From Aselliscus stoliczkanus (lineage: Eukaryota; Chordata; Mammalia; Chiroptera; Hipposideridae), in NCBI GenBank assembly GCA_033961575.1, contig CM066740.1, positions 63,371,213 through 63,435,212 of the forward strand: a DNA stretch of 64,000 nt, written 5' to 3'. Shown piece by piece: positions 13,019 to 24,245 of this stretch. The translations under genes and the position numbers were made by a program. The notes beneath the pieces are model-generated. The model made no database searches, was not told where the DNA came from, and worked only from the letters and a program-made list of their open reading frames with translations. Position 1 is the first letter of the stretch. Each line of letters begins with the position of its first letter.

Positions 13019-13488
13019 AAATATTAAATTGATTTTTGGGGCTGCCCAAGGGGCGCATTGGTTAAGAGCTGGTTTGGGGATGCCAGCGGCCCCGGTTCGG
13101 ATCCCACATATGAGGACCAGTGACACTGCCCTCTACAGCTAACAACAGCTCCACCTGGAGCTGGGCTGTGCGAGCCCCAGCGACGGTGTGGGCTGCAGCC
13201 CCTGCTGCAGTGGGCTGCCATAGGCTACAGTGAGTGGCAGGCAGCCGGCGTGAGCTGCCAATAGCCGCGCTGAGCGACCATCCAGAGGCCGGCGACTGAT
13301 CTGCCTCATCCGGGAAAAAGCAATGACGATACCAACATGGGCCAGTGAACCAACATCCTCAGCAACTAGATTGAAGAACAAAAGGAGAGCAACTTGTCTG
13401 TTCCCCTTCCCCGATTCCCCAAGCTGTTCCCCTCCCCCAATTCCCCAATTAAAAAAAAAATCTTAAAAAAAAATATTAAATTGATTTT
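13019..13488 (+). mobile_element. Long-form tRNA-derived SINE (434 bp) with perfect 18-bp TSD
   Basis: The element occupies 13037-13470. Its tRNA-like head (about 13038-13125) has the A-box-like tggttaagagc and the B-box ggttcggatccc, followed by the same catatgag-gaccagtgacactgccctc segment as the short SINEs of this window. The short copies go straight to poly-A there. This one continues with about 255 bp of GC-rich body rich in gctg and cagc words, then an A-rich part with gccagtgaacc and actagattgaag, a C/T-rich block (ttccccttccccgattcccc) and A-runs. The flanks carry AAATATTAAATTGATTTT at 13019-13036 and 13471-13488, identical at all 18 positions, so the whole unit moved as one. No protein-coding function is expected. 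Confidence 0.9.
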
Positions 13489-13730
13489 GATTTGAGATTT
13501 TAATTTGGAAAATTTTATGAGACTTCTCTGGAGAAGAGGTTTTTCTGGAGAACTATTTAGGTAACAGTGTTTGTCCCCTTTTCTTATCTGTCTATATCAT
13601 AGTTAAATGTGGACACTTCATTTGAACACAGGGGTTATTTCCTATTCTTGAGTAATTATAAAGTACCAGGCACTGGATAAAATATGTTATCTTGTTTTTC
13701 TTTGGCAATGCCTTTTCTATGAGCTTGTTG

Positions 13731-14465
13731 GCAGCATCTGATTTCTTTATTAAATTTATTATGGTGGCATTGGTTAATAAAATTATATAGGTTTCAAGTG
13801 TGCAATATTATAATACATCATCTATATATTGCAGTGCTCATCACCCATGGTCAAATCTCCTTCCATCACCATATATTTGACTCCCTTTACCTTCTTCTAC
13901 CACCCCCGTCCCTCTTACCCCTCTTACTGATAACCACTAAACTGTTGTCTGTGTCTATGATTTTTTGCTTGTTTGTTTGTTGCTTTCAGTTTTATATTTC
14001 ACATATGAGTGAAATCACATGGTTGTCAACTTTTTCTGTATGACTTATTTCATTTAGCATGATAATCTCAAGATCCATCCATGTTGACGCAAATGGCACT
14101 ATTTCATCATTTCTTAAGGGAGAATAGTATCCCATTGTGTATATATTCCACATCTTCTTTATCCAATCATCTATTAAGGGACACTTTAGTTGTTTCCATG
14201 TCTTGGCCACCATGAATAATGCTGCAATGAACATCAGGGTACACATATCTTTACTGATAAATGTTTGCAGATTTGGGGGGGATAGATATCCAGAAGAAGG
14301 ATTGCTGGGTTATATGATGATTCTATTGTTAATTTTTTTGAGGAATCTCCATATTGTTTTCCACATTGGATGCACCAATTTACATTCCTACCAGCCTCTC
14401 CAACACTTGTTATTACTTGTCTTGTTGATAATAACCATTCTAACAGTGGGAAAGCAGCATCTGAT
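13731..14465 (-). mobile_element. 5'-truncated LINE-1 3' end with TSD
   Basis: A minus-strand LINE-1 fragment starting with the 3' UTR (tataggtttcaagtgtgcaa at 13786-13805) and running into ORF2 C-terminal sequence: the frame 14246-13992 contains FIAALFMVAKTWKQLK and DDWIKKMW, as in other L1 ORF2 C-termini. GCAGCATCTGAT at 13731-13742 and again at 14454-14465 is an exact 12-bp target duplication, so this is a complete 5'-truncated insertion. Confidence 0.9.
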
Positions 14466-16305
14466 CTGAAGGAAATATTTTAAAAATGGATATTTACTTT
14501 CTGGGATGATAGTCTTTCTAGTGGCCCTCTGCCCAAACCCCTGGGAATGATAAAGCAGGCAATTCTTTTGTATTAGGCTTAGAAGTGGTTTGGGGAAAGG
14601 TAGGGAAATGGATTGGGCAATAAAGTCCATAGGGGACTGTGCAAAACATACTTTTTTCTGGCCTCACACATCTTATGGCTTAAGGCATATTAACAATCTT
14701 TACTGAAGATACGTTGGAAGGCAAAACAATAACCAAAGTATGTACTAAATGTATTTGTAATTACATATACAATTTAATTGTTCAGTTAATTTGTATGTAC
14801 ACTAATTATACCTGTAATTATAGTTAGACGTGGCTTTATTCTCCACTGCAACTCCCCATCATTTAATAGGATGGAATATAAACTTATCAGCAAAATAAAA
14901 TAACAGTTGCAAGTTATGCTATAAGGCAGTAATATTTACAAGAAGAAGATCTATTTCTTGTCCATGTGTGACCATGAAGGTCATGTGGTCCTACAGTACC
15001 TTCCAAGGATCTGCAGGACCTGCAGAATACGATTCTGTTCCTCCAAGATAGAGCCAGGGCCCTGGAAGGAGAGCAGAATGGAGTAATTCATACATTGGTG
15101 CTACTAGTGTGTCCCTACTACTCAGGGACACACATATTTAATATAGTTCATGTGTTCTTTTGTGTATTATGCTAACAAAGTCTCTTTCTCTTTAATCTAT
15201 TTTACTGAAGACCAGGAGTGGGATTGCGATTTGAGGAGATGGAGAAAACCAAGTGCTTTCACATAATTAATATGCATAAAATGTCTGTATCCAAGATGGT
15301 GAGCAAATCGCTCTGAAGTTTAAAAAAATGTATTCATTAATGCCACCATTTTAACTCTGCATTTATTTGTGCTTTACTTAATTGGGATAGGTTTTGTATA
15401 TCATGATACATGGTTCAAGTAAGTGCATACCCTCTGAACTGATGTGCCCTAAATGTAGCCCCTTTTTTCATGGACAGCTCTTTTAGGAGTGCTTTGTTGA
15501 TTTAGCATTCAAGAAGATAAGATGAATTGCTTTTCTAACACGAGGCACTGGAATTGTTTGCTGTGAACACAAACACAATAACTTATTTCAAATTGGCAGA
15601 ATGAATATTTACAAACACTTTAAATGAAGGCTTTCAAGTTTTCCAAGACTTCATCACATGAAAGAAAATCTATTTCTTTATTTTTAAATATTGACAATGA
15701 TTAAGTTGCTTGGCATATAGTAGGTAGTTCCTAAATTTAATGACTAAAATGGATGAATGAACAAGAACGTGGAAACACTAAGAAGCAGACTAAGTCAAAA
15801 CAGGATTCTTTTTCAGAGTACTCGTGCTTCTAAAGGGCCATAGCTTGTTGCTAGCATGAGTCCTCTGAAATGTTTTTCAGTTGAAGTTGCTGTAGGAATA
15901 ATGTTTTCCTTTCCCCTGCTCTATCTCACCACACTTTTTAATTAAAAACACCTGAAAGTTACTTGATTAACATGTTGAAACCAATAAATGAAGGAAACAA
16001 GGTGTTACCTACAACTAACCCCTCCCAGGTAACCCTTAAGGAGATGGATCTTTGGAAGTGAGCCGTTCTGTTTTTCTTTCGGACATGCAGCCTTTTTCCT
16101 TCCTTGTCCTTTTTCCTACCTTGTCCCAACCTGGCTCAGTTAGCATGGAGAATGTAGGTGCCAGTGTCCCATCTTCCTAGGTGTAGCATCCCTTGCCCAC
16201 CACCCATACTTAGTTACACCAAGCAGCCACTTCTGCTGTCTGGGCCCTTTGCCACACGACCCATTGGGCTTCGGGACATGTTTAGTTATTTATCATGGGG
16301 TGACC
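14466..16305. other. Non-coding DNA, nothing recognised
   Basis: About 1.8 kb of AT-rich, apparently unique sequence with no ORF of note and no repeat that I can name. Confidence 0.5.
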
Positions 16306-16450
16306 CCGTGAGAAGTAGTGACTGGACAGTAGGAAGCGGGTTTACAATCCTGGCTTTGCCACCCATAACTATCAACCCTTGGATGGGCTATTCAGCTTCT
16401 CGAGCTTCCACATCTCTATTGGTAACACAAGATTTAATGCTGGGTAACTA
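16306..16450 (+). repeat. MIR fragment, plus strand
   Basis: The text 'gtgactggacagtaggaagc', 'ggtttacaatcctggctttg' then 'ccacc...tatcaaccc' and 'cttctcgagcttccacatct' follows the MIR head and CORE order with heavy divergence. Confidence 0.6.
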
Positions 16451-17555
16451 CTAAACTCTCTCCTGGACTGAATATTCTCTGTTAATATAAAGTAGCCATT
16501 TCAAGAAAGGAAAATATAATGGGAAATTTTTTGATGGGTTGTGAAACTTTTACTTCTGTTCATTTTGCATCAATATTATGAAAACTGTGCTGCAAGAAAT
16601 AAGCTATTGTTAAATAGTACTGCAGTTTTGCAAAAAAAAATTTTTGATGACAAATGTGTGCCTTTTAATCTTGCCTAGAATATCCTATGATTTTCAATAA
16701 CGGGGTTTAAGATATTTGTATAATTAACAAATCATTTCAAATTAATGAAACCCACCTCAATATAAATGAGGAGAAATGAATGTCCTGATTTATTTCATTC
16801 TAGGCTAAAGACTGAAGTCTGAAGAATACATAAATAAGCAAGCAAAATAGAACCCACTGGAAAAATCACATCTGCCCACCATCATCACACAAAAAGGCAC
16901 ATTGTGTGGTCTCGAGCTAGATTACATAGCATCCATGGGAGGAAGCTTTAAGAGAGAGATGAATAACTAGAAAAGCAAAGGGTTCTCTGAGAAAAATCAA
17001 AGCCTGGGTGGGTAGAGCCGGAATTAGGGAAAGAATTGAAGCAAGAGGATAAATCAAGGACAAATAGACACTTTGACTGGCTATTCAGGCTTATAGGCGC
17101 CATCTGATTTTGCAAAAGGAAAAAAAAATTGAGCCTGGGGTGTGATTCAGATCATCATATTGTGTATGTTGGAGAACATACAATGAAAGAATGAACACAA
17201 TGATTTAAGAAGGAACACATTTTTTTATTCAGTGTCCTAATCTGAAATTAAATTTGAGTATAGGGTATGTAAGCTGAGTGTAGCATGTGTGACGTCTACC
17301 ATATCTGTAGCATACCAAGCAGGATGGCTAGGGCATCTAAAGATACAACCATAAGCCCCAAAGCACATGCCATGCTCAGGTTCTATGAGGCAAGGAAGAA
17401 CGCCCTAATCTGCAAATGGACAGTGATATTAGAACGTGGGTGTTATTCCACAGGTGACAGGTGCTTCCTGGGTATTTCCAAGAACAATAAAACTAAATGG
17501 ACATGTTTAAACCTGCTCCGTGACAGACACTGCTGGTTGACTTGCTGAGCACATA
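16451..17555. other. Non-coding DNA, nothing recognised
   Basis: Unique-looking sequence. An open frame of 87 codons at 17285-17548 on the plus strand has no recognisable motif or exon context. Confidence 0.45.
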
Positions 17556-17559
17556 ATCT

Positions 17560-17910
17560 CAACTTTTTCTTCCTCTCTAACCCCAGTTAGAGAGACTGAA
17601 AAAGTGGAACACTTGCATTCTTAGTCTCCCTGAGAACCAAGGGTGGCCAGGTGGCTAAGGAGAGATAAGCATACACCTGCTGGGGTCTGCCCTCGTCCCC
17701 TGGCTTTCTGCTTGACTGGGGACATGTGCCCTGTAGCTGTGGCAACTTTCTTGTGACTGTGAGGGTAAGAGGAAATGAATCATTTGACAGTGACCACATC
17801 ATTGAGCCACTGAACCCATGCCACCAGCCAACTGCCTTTAAACTGATTATCTAATCAAAATAATTGCCCCTTTGTTTAAATCCCTGTTAACCAGTCTTAC
17901 TCTTTCTCAT
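17560..17910 (+). repeat. Old interspersed repeat, probably LTR-like
   Basis: The stretch 'gctgtggcaactttcttgtg', then 'gtgaccacatcattgagcca' and 'aaatccctgttaacc' follows a widespread old mammalian repeat with the order 'cttgtgac...gagg', 'acatcattgagc-ctgaacc', 'attgtttaagcc'. I am fairly sure it is a dispersed repeat but not of the family name. Confidence 0.4.
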
Positions 17911-18272
17911 AGATGAAGGTATCCTAAAACACCCTCCAGAGAAGCAAATTCTATGTTATGCCCCCACATTCTGCCTCTGATTCCACAGTGGGGTTAGGGT
18001 TACGCTTCAGGTCCCTAACCTTTTCCATGAACCAGTGGATTCCCTTCCCAGGGCATGTTGGCAGATAGACACGGGTGCTTGCCAAGGTCACTCTGGCATT
18101 TTGCATGAGAAAAAGAGCAGGAGTACAGCCTGATCTGAGAAACAAGCTCAGCTCTGAGTAAAATGAGACTAGGACCCTGGAACCTAACATGTTCCTTCTT
18201 CTGCATCTCCTTTTCTCCCTCATCTACAGGACAATCAGACAAACAGCTCAGGTTTTCTCCATTCCTAAGGAA

Positions 18273-18278
<6 letters not shown>
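17911..18278. other. Non-coding DNA before the CT microsatellite
   Basis: No gene or named repeat. Short overlapping open frames on the minus strand (17951-18242) share no family motif. Confidence 0.4.

Positions 18279-18334
<56 letters not shown>
18279..18334. repeat. (CT)n microsatellite
   Basis: A nearly pure run of CT dinucleotides, about 28 units, ending at gtcgtc. It creates an artificial Ser-Leu repeat in the overlapping plus-strand frame. Confidence 0.98.
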
Positions 18335-18337
<3 letters not shown>

Positions 18338-21300
18338 GTCTCTATGCTTCCTCTACTCCCAGTAAAACAGGGAAAGGTGGGAACAGAGTTCAGGTCCACA
18401 CCTACACAGAGTGAACGCCCCCCACCTTGAGGTCAGCAGGAGAAAGAGGGACTCCGAGCTTGCCCTAAGCAGCTGTAGTAAAGGGAAAGTCTTAAATGTA
18501 GTGGGTGATCCATAGAAAAAGTTGAGAAAATGTATACGGAATAATCATTTTGGATGGGAAAATAGGGGATGTTCACAAATAAAAAGAGAGAAGAAAGTGA
18601 GGGAATGGTTATTCTCTTCTAAGTTGCTCAGATTCTATTAGCAATGAAAGTCGCTGGTCATGGAGATGAAGTGTGTACAAGTAGACCTGAGCCACACTGG
18701 ACATGTAGAGACTTAGGGAGACTTCCCAGCAAGGCCTCTGGGTAGAATCTCCCATCAGCAAGAAACCTTGCAGATATTAACCAAAATGATTGGACTACTA
18801 GTTCAGCCTTTGAAAGGGAGAGTAAATTTGAATGAAAAGTAGCACTCCCTGGATACATCTGTCTTCCAGAAATTCACGTGTAGTCTTAATGGGGTAAGAA
18901 AACCTTGCATCATCCTTCTGAAGTGCTGCTTAATGCAAATTACAAATCTGTGGCAGAGACTACTGTCACCACAGAACAAGCAGAGCTATTTAGGTATACA
19001 ACCACTAATAATTAATAATATTAATATTAAATTGTAACCTGACATATTATTTGTGCTAAAATAAGATGGTATCTAATGATATTAATATAGAATGTCTGAT
19101 ATATTTTATTTAACTCAAACAGATTTAAGGTGAACTTTCTTAATTATGAAGGGCATGTCCCCTCACTTGTCAAGAAATAAGGGTCCCTATCATTTGAACT
19201 GGATATCAGATTTACTCTATTAATTATGAAAATTTGAGACTATCTAATCCATACATTTTGACAATTGAGATAATTACATGTATGGGTTTTGATTTTCTGC
19301 CATAGAACTTACAGCTTCAGTTGTATTTTGGGAACTATTTAGAAATTTATTAACCATCAATGTCCTTTTGTGAGAAAACTAAGTGGATTAATATATCCAT
19401 TGATATTGGGAGTTAGAGATGAGTACTTCTCATTTCCACTTTGGCTACCTGTCATCTTTTACGAGCTCTTCCTGGCTAGATTAAGCAGTTGTTTATAAAC
19501 ACTAATAAACCCAAACCTAAAGAACCCTGCTGTTGGGGGCAGCACGCATGTTTCCCAGAGGGTACAGTTAAGAAGTGAAAATACAATGCTTAGTTAATAT
19601 TCTGAACAGTGTGGTTTTAATATGACCTAATTGATGGATTTTCCATTGACTCCCTAGGGACTGAAAAGGATTGACTGTCAGGAAACCTCTTGTGTTTATT
19701 CTTCAGTTTTCCTTTTCATACTTTCCAATCATCATTTCCTCTATGTTAACATCCCTCTCTGGGCCACCTTAAGTGATTCCTCATTTTAATGGAATTTGTG
19801 CTCTTTTTCTACATTGTGGTTAGTTGCTATCCTCCCAAGTCATACATTTTCTTAATCTTCATTTGTAGCTTAATAGCTCCAAGAATATTTCAATGCTCAT
19901 CAAACATTTCCTTAAATACACCTCTTTCTCTAAAATACAGATATGAATGTAGCAGTGTCAGTAACACTATGCAGAATACTAATTTTACAAAAATTGCACT
20001 ACAGTGGAAAAAAATCTGACATTCCATATGCTTTTCCCCTATTGTATTTAACTATGAATTCATATTTTAGCTCTTTATCATGTGTTCTCAAATAACTTCC
20101 TTCAATGGAATTCCTCGTGAACTAAGTACTTTGTCTTTACAGTCTTTAAAATAACTCTTTTTCCCTCATATAAGTTTGAATTGTTCGTGTAACATTGTGT
20201 TGTCTGTATTCAAAACAGCAGAGCGAACGCACCCTGTTCCCTTCGCATTTTTGACATATTTCATACTCTTTCAGGCACAGCATTTCTGGGATTCCCTCCT
20301 GACGTCCACAGGGCTGTTCCTGGGCACTACTCGTTATTCTTCTTTCCAGATGACTGCAAAAGTGTCGCATACCAGAAAAACTTCTGTCGGAGGAACATTT
20401 CTTTCCTGTTTGCTCTGGTGACTAATCTCTGATAGGAGAACAAATGTTTGATATATTAGATAATTTATCTGAGAAAATATGGGGCTCCTGAAGTAGCCAG
20501 AGGGAATCCCTTCAGTCATCAGTTCTACTGAGAAATACTGTGACTCATTTTAAAAGGAGTCTGGTAATAATAGTGTCATGGACAAAGGGTCTGAATAAAA
20601 TATACAACTATACATGATCTCTTATCTTCTTGTTCTAGTCAGAAGAATCTTAGTCTCATACTCCAGTGTTTCTTGTTGGTAGCCATGAGCTTTGGGGAGT
20701 ATCAAAAAGATTAGGATGAAACGAGAAGCATAGAGTTAGATTCCTTTGCGAGTTTCTGTTACCCCTCTTCTCCTGAGCCCACTGGTGGAGTGAAGGAGCC
20801 TTCCAGCTGGGACGAGTAAGGAATGATTGTGCCTCTGTCTGAGGGGTGCCTTCCAGCCCTGGCTGGTACAGTGGCTGCTCCCACCTGCCAGGGGCTTTTG
20901 GGGCCTCCTGAGGATGTTACCCAGGACGTCTAGATCCTGGGATAGGCATATTTCATAATCCTTTGTAAGATACTAACTCATCTGGTTTATCATTGGTGAG
21001 AACAAAGCATACATTTTAAAAACAAGATAACACCAGATAAGTTATGTTAACTCCAGAATTTATAGAAAAAAACAAGTAACAGAGTTTCAAAAAAAGCTGC
21101 AGTGTGTTATTAGTTGACTATTTTACTACATCTTGGAGTTCTACTGAATTAACCTTTATTATCCTAAAATAAAAAATGATCAAAGCCTCAGGAATAGCTT
21201 TCTTTGGCATCTGAGCATTTTATAAATCTAGGGAGTCTCTGTGTAAAATATCACTTGCTTAATTATTGAGTGTTTCCCTAAATGACTAGTGTCATCTCCC

Positions 21301-22714
21301 AGTGGTCATTAATATTTTTCTCTAAAGGTTCCATCTGTCAAAAACGGTGATTGGGATCCAGTATAAATAGGATGAGGGTTTTCATTGGTTCCTGTTGTCT
21401 CTCCTGGCTTCTGCTGCTCTCAAGGGGAGTCAGAAGTTCTGTTCAACACAGTTGGAAAGTTTCTAGTCTCCAAGTGTCAAACCAGGAGCAGAGTCACAGC
21501 AGTTTTCAAAGGAAAACAAAACAAACAGCTGATACATCTATCTCCTTTTCTCTTCTTGTGCAAATTCTACCATTTCCCCATTTAAATTTCACTTTCTCAC
21601 CTTTGTTTGAACTAAAGCTTGCGTTCATTTTGAGCCAATAAAAACTACAGGAAAGAAACATCTGTGTTAAGTAACTAATGCTACTATGATAGTCCAGCAA
21701 AGAGAAAATCTAATTAAAGATCACCTGAGGAAGGTTTCAGTGGGTGATATTTTCAAGGCAGAATAAAATTTTTACTACAAGTATTAATTTCACAAACACA
21801 AAATTGGAGTCATAGCTATTTTGTACTTGTATCATCTTATGTTTTATAACATTTAAAATATAAAGTATTCCATGACATTTGATCCAAATAAATGGTAGGA
21901 TAGATTTTGATGTTACAACATATAAATCATTAACAGAAGACCCAACACAAGATCCCAGTAAACTCCTTACAAAAGTTATCTGCCTGTGTTAGGAAACACT
22001 GTTGAATTGTAATTAAATGAATTATTGCTGGTATGTTTTTTAAATTATATACAAACTTTCTGGAAGGCAATTTAATAAACCTGTTATTTTTGGTTTGTTT
22101 GTTTGTTTTGTCTCCTTAGACCCAGAAAGTCTACTCCTAAAACTGTTTTAATTAAATACTTAGCTGTTTGTTCAAAGACTTAGCTACAAAGGGGCCCTCG
22201 TAAGAATTGCTCATGTATTTTTTTTAGAGTAACAATAGCACTAGCTGCTATAAAAAAGAAATCCAAAAATGTTATGACTCAAGATACAGATAAAGATATT
22301 TCTTGCTCTCACAAATTCCAAAATGGATGTGACTGCACATCCATAGAGTTATTCAAAGACTCAGCTCCCCTGTACCTCATGATTTCTCCATTTCTTGAAA
22401 CCTAACAGTCCTCTGAAGAAGATCCTGTGCCCTTGGCTGACCTACATGGTAACACGAATATGGAGGCCACATGGAAGATGCTTTGTGTATGAATCTGCAA
22501 GTGGCAGAAATCACTTCTGCTCATGCTTCATTGGCAAGACACAGTCTATGGCTACCCAACAGTATGGGAAACTGGGAAATCTACTCCAGCCGTGTTCTTA
22601 GGTAACAAAGTAGATTTTGATAAACATGTAATAGACTTGCTACAATTTATAATTGTGAATACATTTAAAAATAAATTACACACACAAACTAGAATACTAA
22701 GAAGTTCTGAAAAA
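18335..22714. other. Non-coding DNA, mostly unique
   Basis: About 4.4 kb with AT-rich stretches and short open frames only, the longest 96 codons at 21351-21641. None has a recognisable domain, and I see no exon with convincing splice sites. A block near 22400-22600 may be an old interspersed repeat but could not be classified. Confidence 0.45.
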
Positions 22715-22859
22715 AAATTTTAACATTTATTTTTTTAATTTTATTTTTGAGGGCAGTGTCACTGGCCCTCATATGTGGGATCTGAACCGGGGCCCACCGG
22801 CGTCCCAAGCCAGCTCTTAACCAACGTGCCACTCAGCCGGCCCCAAATTTTAACATTTA
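22715..22859 (-). mobile_element. Short tRNA-derived SINE with perfect 15-bp TSD
   Basis: A minus-strand short SINE at about 22730-22844: T-rich tail, then gagggcagtgtcactggccc, B box complement ggatctgaaccgg, and a head ending in ccggcccc. AAATTTTAACATTTA occurs at 22715-22729 and 22845-22859 without mismatch, an exact target duplication. Confidence 0.93.
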
Positions 22860-23104
22860 ATGCAATGAAAATATGTACTGACTGAAGCGCATTTCTTTCA
22901 AACAGTGCTTTGGGTACAAATGGTATTATGGTTCACAGAGTCGTCATGACTTACGATAACCCTTTAGTTACTTAAAACTGACAGAGCAAAGCTTGTGAAA
23001 TGACATCATCTTAGTAACCTCATAATTCTTTCTTTCCAAAAAAGCTTTCCTTTTTTTGCCTTTCCCTTCTAAAGCCACATGTGTTTTGTAATGAGAGCAT
23101 AACA

Positions 23105-23235
23105 GAACAGAAGGATTTCACACTGTGGAATCTGATTGATATAGGTTCAAATATAGATTTTTGTCATTTATTAGCTAGGTTAATGCAAACCAATTAACTT
23201 ATATGAGGCTCCATTTAAAAAAAAAGTCTCTGGGA
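23105..23235 (+). repeat. Probable MIR fragment
   Basis: Diverged MIR-like order: 'ctgtggaatctgattgat', 'ataggttcaaatatag', 'tttattagctaggttaatg', 'atgaggctcca'. Low similarity, so only probable. Confidence 0.45.
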
Positions 23236-23435
23236 AACTATCCTAAGAGCATAAATCAAATGGAGAAACAAATAAAATCTTCAAAATTAGTAGAACAGTA
23301 AGAATCTATGGAATTGCTGCAGTCATTTTGGACTATGACAGGGGACACTGGCAAAATCCTGAGAGAAGAATGGAAGTGAGAGGAGAGATGCTTGACAATA
23401 TCACCTAATCCCTGAACTGGCTCTTTCATTTTCCA

Positions 23436-24245
23436 TTTAAAAAAAAATTATTTATTTCAATTACAGTTGACATTCAATATTATTTTGTATTAGTTTCAGG
23501 TGTACAGAATAGTGGTTAGACATTTATATAATTTATGCAGTGATCCCCCTGATTAGTCAAGGACCTACCTAGCATTATACATGGTTGTGGCAACATTATT
23601 GACTCTATTCTCTATGCTGTACTTTACGTCATAGAGACTATGTATGACTATTTTGTAAGAACTAATTTGTATTTCTTAATCCCTTCAACTTTTTCACCCA
23701 GGTCCCCAATGCCCCTCCCCTCTGGCAACCATCAGTTTGTTCTCTGTATCTATGTGCTTGTTTCTGTTTTGTTTTGTTTATTTTATTAGTTAAGTTCCAC
23801 ATAAGTGAGATCATGTGCTATTTGTCTTTCTCTGACTTATTTCACTCAGCATGATACTCTTTAGGTCCATCCATGATGTCACAAATGGTAAGATTTCATT
23901 CATTTTTATGGCTGAGTAATATTCCATTGTATATATGTACCACCTCTTCTTTATCCAAACATCTATTGATGGGCATTTATGTTGCTTCCATATCTTGGCT
24001 ATTGTAAATAGCACTATGTGAACATGGGAGTGCATATATGTTTTCAAATTAGTGTTTTGGATTTCTTTTGATAAATACCCAGGAGTGGAATTGCTGGGTC
24101 ATAAGGTAGTTCTATTTTTATTTTTTGAGGAACCCCCAAGCCATTTTGTATAGTGGCTGCACCAATCTACAATCCCATCAATAGTGTACACAGGTTCTTC
24201 TTTCTCTGCATCCTTGCTGACACGTGTGTTGATTTATTGATGATA
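23436..24245 (-). mobile_element. LINE-1 3' end fragment, minus strand
   Basis: It begins with an A/T tail and the L1 3' UTR (ttacagttgacattcaatat, tttcaggtgtacagaatagtgg) and continues into the ORF2 C-terminal coding remnant at 24047-23811 (minus), with motifs WIKKRWYIYTMEYYSAIK and LSEISQ. The ORF2 frame is truncated, and no target duplication was identified. Confidence 0.85.
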
